Part shown: positions 7,177-13,508 of the stretch, piece after piece
Numbering within the stretch: position 1 is the first letter of the stretch
How the letters are laid out: each line of letters begins with the position of its first letter
DNA from: Raineyella sp964528755
GTDB lineage: Bacteria; Actinomycetota; Actinomycetes; Propionibacteriales; Propionibacteriaceae
NCBI GenBank assembly: GCA_964528755.1
Contig: CAZGWN010000080.1
Coordinates: 1 to 16,999, forward strand
Length of the DNA stretch: 16,999 nucleotides
Reading direction: 5' to 3'
Notes under the pieces: model-generated
The model's input: the letters and a program-made list of their open reading frames with translations, nothing else
Database searches by the model: none
Told to the model about the DNA's origin: nothing
Position numbers and translations under genes: made by a program

Positions 7177-8022
7177 TCACTCCAGGAGGTCACTGCCCGC
7201 GCCACCGTCGCGCTGGACCCGGGATGAGTCCGCCTGGGCCTCCCGCAGCGCTGCCCGCACCGGGACGTACGTCGCGGCGGCCCAGGCGGCCAATCCGGCG
7301 GCGCCGCCGAGCCGGGAGAGGAGTCGTCCGAGCCGGGTCGGCCGGCGTGGCCCGGCGATCCCGATCGCGCCGGCGAGGATCCCGAAGGCGGGCAGCACCA
7401 GCCGTTGGCGGGCCGGCAGCCGGTCGTCCTCGGCCTGTGCGGTCAGCGTCAACGCGGTCAGCCCGCCGGCGGCGGCTCCCAACGGTTCGGCCCACAGTCG
7501 ACGGCCGGCCTCGCCGTTGCGCCACCGGGCCCGCCAGGTCAGCGCGGCGACGCCCAGAGCCGTCGCCCCGGCGGCGTACGCCCCGGCTCGGGTCCACCGT
7601 CCCGGCCCGTCGGCGGCCGAGCTGAGGATCTCCTCGTCGAGGTCGTCGGGGTTGAGCAGGCCCAGCCGGGCGGCCACGGCACCCAGATTGAACGCCCAGC
7701 CGATGCCGAAGACATGCGGGATCACCAGATGCGGATCGGCCGGGTCGAAGGTCGCGGCCATCCGTTCGCGGACGCCGGGGCCGAGGGAGTTCGGCACGCC
7801 GAGCACGGTCCGCCGGCGGTGTGGGGTGCCGAGATCGGCGTCCAGTTCGGCCGCGTAGTCGGCGGCGGGTCCGAACCGGGACAGGGCCCGGTCGACGCCG
7901 ACCTCGGCGGCGTTCTCCCGCAGGGCGGTGGCAAGATCGTCCAGCGCCTTGCGGCGTACGGCGCCGTGGACCTTGAGGTGGTGGGCCACCTGGTCGACGT
8001 AGCGGGTGATCGGGTCGGTCAT
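7177..8022 (-). CDS. HAAS/DUF1700-like and DUF5808-like membrane protein, PadR partner
   Basis: A 281-residue membrane protein. Residues about 1-65 form a charged helical region (ITRYVDQVAHHLKVHGAVRRKALDDL, then a short FGPAADYAAEL helix) like the HAAS/DUF1700 domains encoded next to PadR regulators. Residues about 90-125 (FDPADPHLVIPHVFGIGWAFNLG, then LNPDD) match the look of DUF5808. Four hydrophobic segments follow, near 145-163, 180-196, 209-224 and 237-255, with a polar charged tail. The start codon overlaps the padR stop codon by ATGA (8019-8022), so the two are translationally coupled. In such pairs the regulator is thought to control, or be modulated by, the membrane partner; the exact signal is unknown. 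Domain names are from memory of the patterns. Confidence 0.7.
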   Translation of the reverse strand: MTDPITRYVDQVAHHLKVHGAVRRKALDDLATALRENAAEVGVDRALSRFGPAADYAAELDADLGTPHRRRTVLGVPNSLGPGVRERMAATFDPADPHLVIPHVFGIGWAFNLGAVAARLGLLNPDDLDEEILSSAADGPGRWTRAGAYAAGATALGVAALTWRARWRNGEAGRRLWAEPLGAAAGGLTALTLTAQAEDDRLPARQRLVLPAFGILAGAIGIAGPRRPTRLGRLLSRLGGAAGLAAWAAATYVPVRAALREAQADSSRVQRDGGAGSDLLE

Positions 8023-8357
8023 GGCTGTGTCTCCTCGGTGAGCAGGGAATCCATCGCGCCGGCGAGCTCGTGCCAGCTGCGGGCCTGGTCCCGCAACGCC
8101 TCGGCGCCACGACGGCTGAGCGAGTAGTACTTGCGTGGCGGTCCCTTCGGCGACTCGCGCCAGACGGTATCGACGAGGCCGGCATTGCGCAGGCGGGTGA
8201 GCAGGGGATAGATGGTGCCGGTGGAGGCCTCCAGTCCGGGCCGCGCCGCCAGACCCTCGACGATCTCGATGCCGTAGCTCGGGGCCCGGCGCAGCAGGGC
8301 GAGCACCGCGAGCTCGAGGGCTCCCTTGCGCAGTTGGGTGAGGTGGTCGTCCCGCAT
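8019..8357 (-). CDS. PadR-family transcriptional regulator
   Basis: A 112-residue winged-helix regulator of the PadR family. Seen: the N-terminal helix LRKGALELAVLALLRRAPSYGIEIVEGL, the recognition segment STGTIYPLLTRLRNAGLV, and the wing GPPRKYYSLSRRGAEAL, followed by a short C-terminal dimer helix. This length is normal for the small PadR class. The frame is open upstream to 8453, but the ATG at 8357 fits the family N-terminus. No Shine-Dalgarno is present, and TACCAT (plus coordinates 8364-8369) lies 6 nt upstream, so the transcript may be leaderless. A GGTAC/GTACC dyad overlaps this promoter and suggests autoregulation. It forms a two-gene operon with the downstream membrane protein. Confidence 0.9.
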   Translation of the reverse strand: MRDDHLTQLRKGALELAVLALLRRAPSYGIEIVEGLAARPGLEASTGTIYPLLTRLRNAGLVDTVWRESPKGPPRKYYSLSRRGAEALRDQARSWHELAGAMDSLLTEETQP

Positions 8358-8363
8358 GGGTAT

Positions 8364-8381
8364 ATGGTACGGCCTAGTACC
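8364..8381 (-). promoter_or_regulatory. padR promoter with overlapping dyad, candidate PadR operator
   Basis: The minus-strand TACCAT (8364-8369) lies 6 nt from the padR ATG. GGTAC (8366-8370) and GTACC (8377-8381) form 5-bp arms separated by 6 bp and overlap this -10 candidate. PadR proteins usually repress their own operon through such short dyads. The arms are short, so the call is moderate. Confidence 0.45.
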
Positions 8382-8497
8382 TGGTGGGATCAACAACCGC
8401 AGGGGATCGTGTGAATCCTTGGCCGGATGGCCAGACGCTGAACTTCGGCCCACTAAGCTCTCATCGGTGCGCGTTCGGTGCAGGGAAAGGTCCTGGC

Positions 8498-8989
8498 ATG
8501 ACTGAGCAATCGGACACCCCTCCCACCCCCTTCGTGCTGCCCGCGATCCCGGTGTCGGCCGGGGCGATCATCCTCGACGATGCCGGTCGGCTGCTCATCC
8601 TGCGGCCCACGTACAAGACCGGCTGGACGATCCCCGGCGGGATCATGGAGGCGACCGGTGAGAGTCCCTGGGACGCCTGCCGCCGTGAGGTACGCGAGGA
8701 GACGGGGCTGACCGTCAGCGAGGGCCGGTTGGTCTGCGTGGACACCCGACCCGACCGCGCGAGCGGCCGACTGGGGCTGCGTTTCCTCTTCCACTGCGGG
8801 ATGGTCCCGGCCGAGCGGGCCGCCGCCGTACGCGTCGACGGCACCGAGATCGCCGAGCACCGCTTCGCCCCGGTCGACGAGGCGCTCGGGCTGCTGCGCA
8901 AGCCGGTCCGGCGCCGGGTGCGCCGCGGGTTGACGGCGCGCCGCTGCGTCTACCTGGAGAACGGGCGGCGAGTGCCGGGAGTCGGGTAG
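8498..8989 (+). CDS. Nudix hydrolase
   Basis: A 163-residue Nudix-family pyrophosphohydrolase, expected to cleave a nucleoside diphosphate linked to another group with Mg2+ or Mn2+. The Nudix box lies at residues 48-71, with REVREETGL carrying the metal-binding glutamates. The loop before it (GIMEATGES) appears one residue longer than the G-x5-E spacing of the consensus. The C-terminus is strongly basic (KPVRRRVRRGLTARR). The ATG at 8498 is chosen for the AGGGAAAGG ribosome site (8482-8490), 7 nt away; an in-frame open stretch to 8384 lacks family similarity. It is transcribed away from padR across 140 bp, which hold only the padR promoter and a weak TAAGCT -10 candidate (8454-8459). The substrate is unknown. 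Confidence 0.88.
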   Translation: MTEQSDTPPTPFVLPAIPVSAGAIILDDAGRLLILRPTYKTGWTIPGGIMEATGESPWDACRREVREETGLTVSEGRLVCVDTRPDRASGRLGLRFLFHCGMVPAERAAAVRVDGTEIAEHRFAPVDEALGLLRKPVRRRVRRGLTARRCVYLENGRRVPGVG

Positions 8990-9018
8990 GCGTTCACCTG
9001 CTCGTACCCCGGGCGGGT

Positions 9019-9024
9019 TAGCGT
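9019..9024 (+). promoter_or_regulatory. Candidate -10 element (leaderless) for the glycerophosphodiesterase
   Basis: TAGCGT ends 6 nt before the GTG start at 9031, and no Shine-Dalgarno is present, which fits a leaderless message beginning at the GTG. A possible -35 (TTCACC, 8993-8998) is 20 bp away and not convincing. Confidence 0.4.
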
Positions 9025-9030
9025 GCCCCT

Positions 9031-9828
9031 GTGACCCTCGTGATCGCCCATCGCGGCTGGTCGGGACTCCGACCAGAACAGACCCGGGCGGCGTACGATG
9101 CCGCCGTCGACCTCGCCGAACGGACCGGCGCCCGGATCGGGCTGGAATGCGACGTGCATTTCAGCGCTGACGGACAGCTGATCTGCCTGCACGACCTCGA
9201 CCTCGCCCGTACGGGTGGGGTGGCGATTCCGGCCGTCGAGTTGACCGTGGCCCGGCTCAAGGAGATCGACGTGGGATCGTGGTTCCTCGGCCCGCGGCCT
9301 TCCGGCGGCGGCCCCTCCGGCAGCAGCGCGCCTGACCCGGCCCGGGAGGTGCTCACCCTCGACGAGTTGTTCGACCTCGTGGCGGCCGCCCGCAACCGTG
9401 GCGTCGACGTCGTCGCCGTGGTCGAGACCAAGCACCCCAATCCCCGCGGTCACGCGGTGGAGGAGGCGCTGATCGGGAAGCTGCGGGAGCGTGGCTGGAC
9501 GGGTGCGGATGCCCCGGTGCGGATGATCAGCTTCGACCCCGAGGCGGTGGCGATCCTCGCCCGGGAGTTGCCGGATCTGCCGCGGTCGCAACTGGAGTTC
9601 CCCGCCGTGTGGCTGGACGGCGTCGCGGCGCCGGCGATCAGCCCCTGGCTGGGGATGATCCGGCGCGAACCCGAGAGGGTGACGCGCGCTCACGAGGCCG
9701 GCCTGGAGGTGCACGTGTGGACGGTCAACGAACCGGCCGACATCGACTACTGCGTGGAGATCGGCGTCGACGCGATCACCTCCGACCATCCTGACCGGGT
9801 GCTGGCGCGCCTGGCGTCGCGACTCTGA
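9031..9828 (+). CDS. Glycerophosphodiester phosphodiesterase (GDPD family)
   Basis: A 265-residue TIM-barrel phosphodiesterase that should release sn-glycerol 3-phosphate from glycerophosphodiesters. Seen: the signature HRG at residues 7-9, with PEQT at 15-18 (the usual motif is PENT); E39 and D41 in LECDVHFSADGQ for the divalent metal; H54 in CLHD as the second catalytic histidine; VVETKHPN with E132 and K134; and the C-terminal HVWTVNEPADI and GVDAITSDHPDRV. There is no signal peptide, so it is probably cytoplasmic. A Gly/Ser/Pro-rich insertion occupies about residues 88-104. The GTG start is supported by the motif position near the N-terminus and the TAGCGT element 6 nt upstream. Its stop codon lies inside a 30-bp tandem duplication that runs into the lacI-type promoter region. 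Confidence 0.92.
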   Translation: MTLVIAHRGWSGLRPEQTRAAYDAAVDLAERTGARIGLECDVHFSADGQLICLHDLDLARTGGVAIPAVELTVARLKEIDVGSWFLGPRPSGGGPSGSSAPDPAREVLTLDELFDLVAAARNRGVDVVAVVETKHPNPRGHAVEEALIGKLRERGWTGADAPVRMISFDPEAVAILARELPDLPRSQLEFPAVWLDGVAAPAISPWLGMIRREPERVTRAHEAGLEVHVWTVNEPADIDYCVEIGVDAITSDHPDRVLARLASRL

Positions 9829-9860
9829 GGCCCGGCGCGCCCGGCGTCGCGACGCTGAGG
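9801..9860 (+). repeat. 30-bp tandem duplication spanning the GDPD stop codon
   Basis: The block 9801-9830 is followed at once by 9831-9860, matching at 26 of 30 positions. The first copy encodes the last GDPD residues and stop; the second is non-coding and abuts a TATGGT -10 candidate for the LacI-type gene. The second copy contains the perfect 12-bp palindrome GCGTCGCGACGC (9844-9855). The first copy has a one-base variant of it. Confidence 0.8.
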
Positions 9861-9866
9861 TATGGT
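9861..9866 (+). promoter_or_regulatory. Candidate -10 element for the LacI-family regulator
   Basis: TATGGT fits TANNNT and begins 6 bp after the palindrome at 9844-9855. It would give a leader of about 53 nt to the preferred start at 9926. No -35 is obvious. Confidence 0.35.
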
Positions 9867-9925
9867 CAGCGGGTGCTCGCGTCTGCATGGCTGGAGACGA
9901 CCGCGCCGACGGCGGCGGAGTCCCG

Positions 9926-10924
9926 ATGACCCCCCGGGAGCCCGGGAGGCGTCCGTCGATGCAGGATGTCGCGCGCCGTGCCGGGGTGAGCTACCAGACG
10001 GTGTCGCGGGTGCTCAACTCCCCGGAGGCAGTCCGCGCCTCGACGGTCGCGCGGGTGCAGGCCGCCATTGCGGAGGTCGGCTACGTGCCCAACCTGGCGG
10101 CACGCGCCCTCAAGACCCGACGCTCGGGGATCATCGGCGTGATCGCCCCCCGCTCGCGCCTGTTCGGGCCGCTGACCACGATGGGTGCGATCGAGATCGC
10201 CGCCCGCGCGGCCGGGATGGCCACCCTCATCACCCTTCTCGAGCACCCCTCCGCCGAGGCCGCGCAGGCCTTCAGGCTGATGGCCGAACACGCCGTGGAG
10301 GGGATCGTCGTAGTGGCTCCCGAGGTCGGGATGGGCGAGGCCATCACCCTGGTGTCGCGGGCGATTCCCACGGTCGTGGTCGCCTCCGGGGTGGAGTCCG
10401 GTGAACGCGCGGCCGTGGTGGCGGTCGACCAGCAGGCCGGCGCGCGGCTCGCGGTCCAGCACCTGGCGGCCCGTGGGCGGCGCCGGATCGCGCACCTGGC
10501 CGGTCCGCAGACCTGGTTCGACGCCCGGTCGCGCGTCGACGGCTGGCGCGAGGCGATCGGCGAACTCGGTCTCGACCCGGCCGGCTGCCCCCTGCTGCCG
10601 GGGGACTGGCGGGCCGAGACCGCCTATCGGGTCGTTCGGGACCTCCCCGGCGACGATCTTCCCGACGCTGTTTTCGCGGCCAATGACGAGGCTGCGCTGG
10701 GCGTGCTGACCGCCCTGCGTGAGCGGGACATCCGGGTGCCGGAGGAGATCGCGGTCGTCGGTTTCGACGATGCCCCGGGGTCGGATTTCTACTATCCGCC
10801 GCTGACGACGGTACGTCAGCCCTTCGACGAGCTCGGCCTTGTCGCGGTGTCCATCCTGACCTCCCCGACGGAGCCGGGGGCGGCCGTCGTCCGGCCCCAG
10901 TTGGTCGTCCGCCAGAGCAGCTGA
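9926..10924 (+). CDS. LacI/GalR-family transcriptional regulator, likely arabinose repressor
   Basis: A 332-residue LacI-family regulator. Seen: the DNA-binding helix-turn-helix at residues 11-31 (MQDVARRAGVSYQTVSRVLN), the hinge at about 54-68 (YVPNLAARALKTRRSG), and a periplasmic-binding-like sugar domain with LMAEHAVEGIVVV, FAANDEAALGVL and VVGFDDAPGSDFYYPPLTTVRQP. The ATG at 9926 is preferred because GGCGGAG precedes it by 5 nt and the length is typical; an in-frame ATG at 9887 would add 13 residues with a weak ribosome site. Directly downstream are araD and araA, with a 14-bp palindrome of LacI-operator type between, so L-arabinose or a derivative is the probable effector (inference from position). 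LacI-type arabinose regulators occur in other Actinobacteria. Confidence 0.88.
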   Translation: MTPREPGRRPSMQDVARRAGVSYQTVSRVLNSPEAVRASTVARVQAAIAEVGYVPNLAARALKTRRSGIIGVIAPRSRLFGPLTTMGAIEIAARAAGMATLITLLEHPSAEAAQAFRLMAEHAVEGIVVVAPEVGMGEAITLVSRAIPTVVVASGVESGERAAVVAVDQQAGARLAVQHLAARGRRRIAHLAGPQTWFDARSRVDGWREAIGELGLDPAGCPLLPGDWRAETAYRVVRDLPGDDLPDAVFAANDEAALGVLTALRERDIRVPEEIAVVGFDDAPGSDFYYPPLTTVRQPFDELGLVAVSILTSPTEPGAAVVRPQLVVRQSS

Positions 10925-10927
10925 GCG

Positions 10928-10948
10928 ACCGGATCGAGCGGATCCGGT
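10928..10948 (+). terminator. Hairpin directly after the LacI-type gene, probable terminator
   Basis: ACCGGATC (10928-10935) pairs perfectly with GATCCGGT (10941-10948) around a 5-nt loop, four bases after the stop codon. A short TT follows, not a full T tract. Its 3' edge touches the -35 of the araDA promoter, so it could also be a regulator site. Confidence 0.5.
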
Positions 10949-10976
10949 TGCACACCACCGGGAGGGGCCATAGGCT
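10948..10976 (+). promoter_or_regulatory. araDA promoter (-35 TTGCAC, 17 bp, -10 TAGGCT)
   Basis: TTGCAC (10948-10953) and TAGGCT (10971-10976) are separated by exactly 17 bp, the best-formed promoter seen in the window. Transcription should start near 10983, just ahead of the palindrome at 10990-11003. Confidence 0.6.
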
Positions 10977-10989
10977 GAGGTCAGCTACT

Positions 10990-11003
10990 TGTGAACGTTC
11001 ACA
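10990..11003. promoter_or_regulatory. Perfect 14-bp palindrome TGTGAACGTTCACA, candidate LacI-type operator
   Basis: TGTGAACGTTCACA is fully self-complementary with a central CG, the hallmark of LacI/GalR-family operators. It lies about 7-20 nt downstream of the predicted araDA transcription start, where a bound repressor would block transcription. The adjacent LacI-type regulator is the obvious candidate ligand (inference). Confidence 0.7.
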
Positions 11004-11024
11004 TCAGTCCGAGAGAGGTCAACG

Positions 11025-11138
11025 ATGACCGACAAGCAGGTCCTCGCGAGGGAGCGGATGACGAGCGGATGCCGCCCCCCGTCCCGCGCGACGGGTGATG
11101 ACGAATCCAGCCCCGCCTTCCACGGAGGAGAAAACTGA
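11025..11138 (+). CDS. 37-residue leader ORF overlapping araD
   Basis: A small open frame not related to any family I recognise. It starts with ATG at 11025, has a strong purine-rich ribosome site GAGAGAGG (11011-11018) 6 nt upstream, and runs 37 codons (MTDKQVLARERMTSG to AFHGGEN). Its stop TGA shares its last base with the araD ATG (TGATG at 11136-11140), and the araD ribosome site GGAGGAG lies inside its final codons. Translation of this leader would therefore feed into or gate araD. Its RNA also holds a palindrome CCTCGCGAGG (11042-11051) and a hairpin CCCGTC/GACGGG (11078-11083 with 11090-11095). It may be a regulatory leader peptide, a decayed gene remnant, or a chance frame. Confidence 0.45.
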   Translation: MTDKQVLARERMTSGCRPPSRATGDDESSPAFHGGEN

Positions 11139-11866
11139 TGCCAGCACCGAGTTCCCTGGCCCTGGAATCCCTGACCGACGAGCAGCAGGCCGCGGTGGCG
11201 GCCAGTCGCGAACGGGTGGCCGCGCTGCACGGCGAACTGACCCGCTACCACTTGGTGGTGTGGACCGCCGGCAACGTCTCGGAGCGGGTGGCCGGCACCG
11301 ACCTGATGGTGATCAAGCCGTCGGGCCTGCCCTACGACGAGATCCGCCCCGAGCTGATGGTGGTCTGCACCCTGGACGGCGAGAAGATCGACGACGGCAC
11401 CCCGGCCGGGCTGCGGCCGTCGTCGGACACCGCCGCGCACGCGTACGTCTACCGGAACATGGCGCAGGTCGGCGGCGTGGTGCACACCCACTCCCCGTAC
11501 GCCACCGCCTGGGCCGCCCGCGGCGAGGAGATCCCGTGCGTGCTGACGATGATGGGCGACGAGTTCGGCGGGCCGGTCCCGGTCGGGCCGTTCGCGCTGA
11601 TCGGTGACGACTCGATCGGGCGCGGGATCGTGGAGACCCTGCAGAAGTCGAACTCCCCGGCCGTCCTGATGAAGAACCACGGCCCGTTCACCATCGGCAA
11701 GGACGCCCGCAACGCGGTCAAGGCGGCCGTGATGTGCGAGGAGGTCGCCAAGACCGTGCACCTGGCCCGCCAGCTCGGTGAACCCACCCCCATCCCCGAA
11801 GCCGACATCGCCCGGCTGTTCGACCGCTACCAGAACGTGTACGGCCAGCCCGACCTGGAGAAGTGA
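11138..11866 (+). CDS. araD: L-ribulose-5-phosphate 4-epimerase
   Basis: A 242-residue class II aldolase/epimerase that converts L-ribulose 5-phosphate to D-xylulose 5-phosphate, the last step of bacterial L-arabinose breakdown. Seen: N46 in TAGNVSER, the phosphate-binding KPSG at 60-63, D97 in SSDTAAH, the zinc ligands H116 and H118 in VVHTHSPYATAWA, and H181 in KNHGPF, in the same order as in E. coli AraD (D76, H95, H97, H171). A C-terminal YQNVYGQ is also present. The start ATG overlaps the leader ORF stop and has GGAGGAG upstream. araA follows directly, supporting the arabinose role over fuculose aldolase. Probably induced by arabinose through the upstream LacI-type protein. Confidence 0.93.
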   Translation: MPAPSSLALESLTDEQQAAVAASRERVAALHGELTRYHLVVWTAGNVSERVAGTDLMVIKPSGLPYDEIRPELMVVCTLDGEKIDDGTPAGLRPSSDTAAHAYVYRNMAQVGGVVHTHSPYATAWAARGEEIPCVLTMMGDEFGGPVPVGPFALIGDDSIGRGIVETLQKSNSPAVLMKNHGPFTIGKDARNAVKAAVMCEEVAKTVHLARQLGEPTPIPEADIARLFDRYQNVYGQPDLEK

Positions 11867-11877
11867 GGAGCACCACG

Positions 11878-13386
11878 ATGAAGAACCCCTTCGAGGGCAA
11901 GGAGATCTGGTTCCTGACCGGGAGCCAGGGGCTGTACGGCGAGGAGACGCTGCGGCAGGTCGAGACCCAGTCGCGCGAGGTGGTGGAACTGCTCAATGCG
12001 TCGCCCGCCGTCCCGGCGCCGATCGTGTGGAAGCCGACGCTGACCGACCGCGAGGCGATCCGCTCGGCGATGATCGACGCCAACTCCGCGGAGAACTGCC
12101 TCGGCGTGATCGTGTGGATGCACACCTTCTCCCCGGCGAAGATGTGGATCCTCGGTCTGGAGGCGCTGGCCAAGCCGCTGCTGCACCTGCACACCCAGCA
12201 CAACGTGGCCATGCCGTGGGGAACCATCGACATGGACTACATGAACCTCAACCAGTCCGCGCACGGCGACCGTGAGTTCGGCTACATCGCGGCACGGCTC
12301 GGGCTTCCGCACCCGATCGTGGTCGGTCACGCGTCCGACGAGCGGGTCCGCGCCGAGGTCGGCACCTGGGTGCGGGCGGCCGCCGGGCGCCACGAGCTGC
12401 TGCACTCGAGCCTCGTCCGCTTCGGTGACAACATGCGCAATGTCGCGGTGACCGAAGGTGACAAGACCGAGGCGGAGATCAAGCTCGGCGTCTCGGTCAA
12501 CACCTGGCCGGTGAACGAACTTGCCGAGGCGGTCGAGGCCGTCGCCGAGGCCGACGTCGACGCCCTGGTGGCGACCTACGAGGAGCTCTACGACGTGGTG
12601 CCCGAGCTGGCCCGCGGCGGGGAGCGCCACGAGTCCCTGCGGTACGGCGCCCGCCAGGAGCTCGCCCTGCGGTCGTTCCTGGAGGCACACGACGCGACCG
12701 CCTTCACCACCAACTTCGAGGATCTCGGGCCGTTGCGCCAGCTCCCCGGCCTGGCCGTCCAGCGGCTCACCGCCGACGGGTACGGCTTCGGCGCCGAGGG
12801 CGACTGGAAGACCGCCATCCTCGTCCGGGTGGCCAAGGTGATGGGGTACGGACTGCCCGGCGGTGCCTCGCTGATGGAGGACTACCACTACGAACTGACT
12901 CCTGGCAAGGAGAAGATCCTCGGCGCCCACATGCTGGAGGTCTGCCCCTCACTGACCACCGGCCGGCCGCGGCTGGAGATCCACCCGCTGGGGATCGGGG
13001 CCCGGGAGGATCCGGTCCGGCTGGTCTTCGACGCCGATCCCGGCCGCGGGATCGTGGTGGCCATGGCCGACCTGCGGGACCGCTTCCGACTCACCGCGAA
13101 CACCGTCGAGATCGTCGGCCCCGACGAGCCGCTGACCTCGCTGCCGGTCGCCAGCGCCGTGTGGCGTCCGGATCCGGACTTCGTCACCTCGGCGACCTGC
13201 TGGCTGCGGTCGGGTGCGGCGCACCACACCGTGATGACGACGGCGGCGACGCTGGGGACCTTCGAACAGCTCGCCGAGATGGCGGGCATCGAACTTGCCG
13301 TGATCGACTCCTCGACCACGGTGCACGGGTTCGCCGAGCAGTTGCGACTGAACCAGATCTACTGGCGACTCAACCAGCCGCTCTGA
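11878..13386 (+). CDS. araA: L-arabinose isomerase
   Basis: A 502-residue L-arabinose isomerase, converting L-arabinose to L-ribulose in the cytoplasm with Mn2+. Length and start (EIWFLTGSQGLYGEETLRQV) match the family; E. coli AraA is 500 residues. The catalytic and metal residues are all in place: E307 in AEGDWKTA, E334 in LMEDYHYE, H351 in AHMLEVCPS and H450 in AAHHTV, corresponding to E. coli E306, E333, H350 and H450. The ATG at 11878 is chosen for GAGGAG 7 nt upstream; a GTG at 11863 overlapping the araD stop is in frame but would leave that site inside the gene. It follows araD by 11 nt in one operon, and two hairpins follow its stop. Confidence 0.97.
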   Translation: MKNPFEGKEIWFLTGSQGLYGEETLRQVETQSREVVELLNASPAVPAPIVWKPTLTDREAIRSAMIDANSAENCLGVIVWMHTFSPAKMWILGLEALAKPLLHLHTQHNVAMPWGTIDMDYMNLNQSAHGDREFGYIAARLGLPHPIVVGHASDERVRAEVGTWVRAAAGRHELLHSSLVRFGDNMRNVAVTEGDKTEAEIKLGVSVNTWPVNELAEAVEAVAEADVDALVATYEELYDVVPELARGGERHESLRYGARQELALRSFLEAHDATAFTTNFEDLGPLRQLPGLAVQRLTADGYGFGAEGDWKTAILVRVAKVMGYGLPGGASLMEDYHYELTPGKEKILGAHMLEVCPSLTTGRPRLEIHPLGIGAREDPVRLVFDADPGRGIVVAMADLRDRFRLTANTVEIVGPDEPLTSLPVASAVWRPDPDFVTSATCWLRSGAAHHTVMTTAATLGTFEQLAEMAGIELAVIDSSTTVHGFAEQLRLNQIYWRLNQPL

Positions 13387-13397
13387 CCGGTGCCGGT

Positions 13398-13434
13398 CCG
13401 TACGGATCGGGTCCCGATGACCCGGCCCGTACGG
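13398..13434 (+). terminator. Hairpin 1 downstream of araA, probable operon terminator
   Basis: Two CCGTACGG blocks (13398-13405 and 13427-13434) flank GGGTC (13409-13413) and GACCC (13419-13423), which together fold into one long stem with a single mismatch and a 5-nt loop (13414-13418). It starts 12 nt after the araA stop. There is no T tract, as is common for actinobacterial terminators. Confidence 0.6.
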
Positions 13435-13441
13435 TCGGGCG

Positions 13442-13489
13442 CCACACCCCGTTTCAGAAGCCACATGCGGCCGATGAAGCGGGGTGTGG
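13442..13489. terminator. Hairpin 2 downstream of araA: 15-bp stem
   Basis: CCACACCCCGTTTCA (13442-13456) pairs with TGAAGCGGGGTGTGG (13475-13489), 15 pairs including one G-U, around an 18-nt loop. It lies between the first hairpin and the VOC gene start at 13509. It may be a backup terminator or a regulator site for the VOC gene. Confidence 0.5.
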
Positions 13490-13508
13490 TGTCTGTGAGA
13501 CTGAACCC

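Noticed and set aside
13040..13386. Frameshift or fusion between araA and a further frame starting at 13161
   Set aside because: araA is intact to its normal length; the overlapping frame is only an upstream extension of the VOC gene frame.
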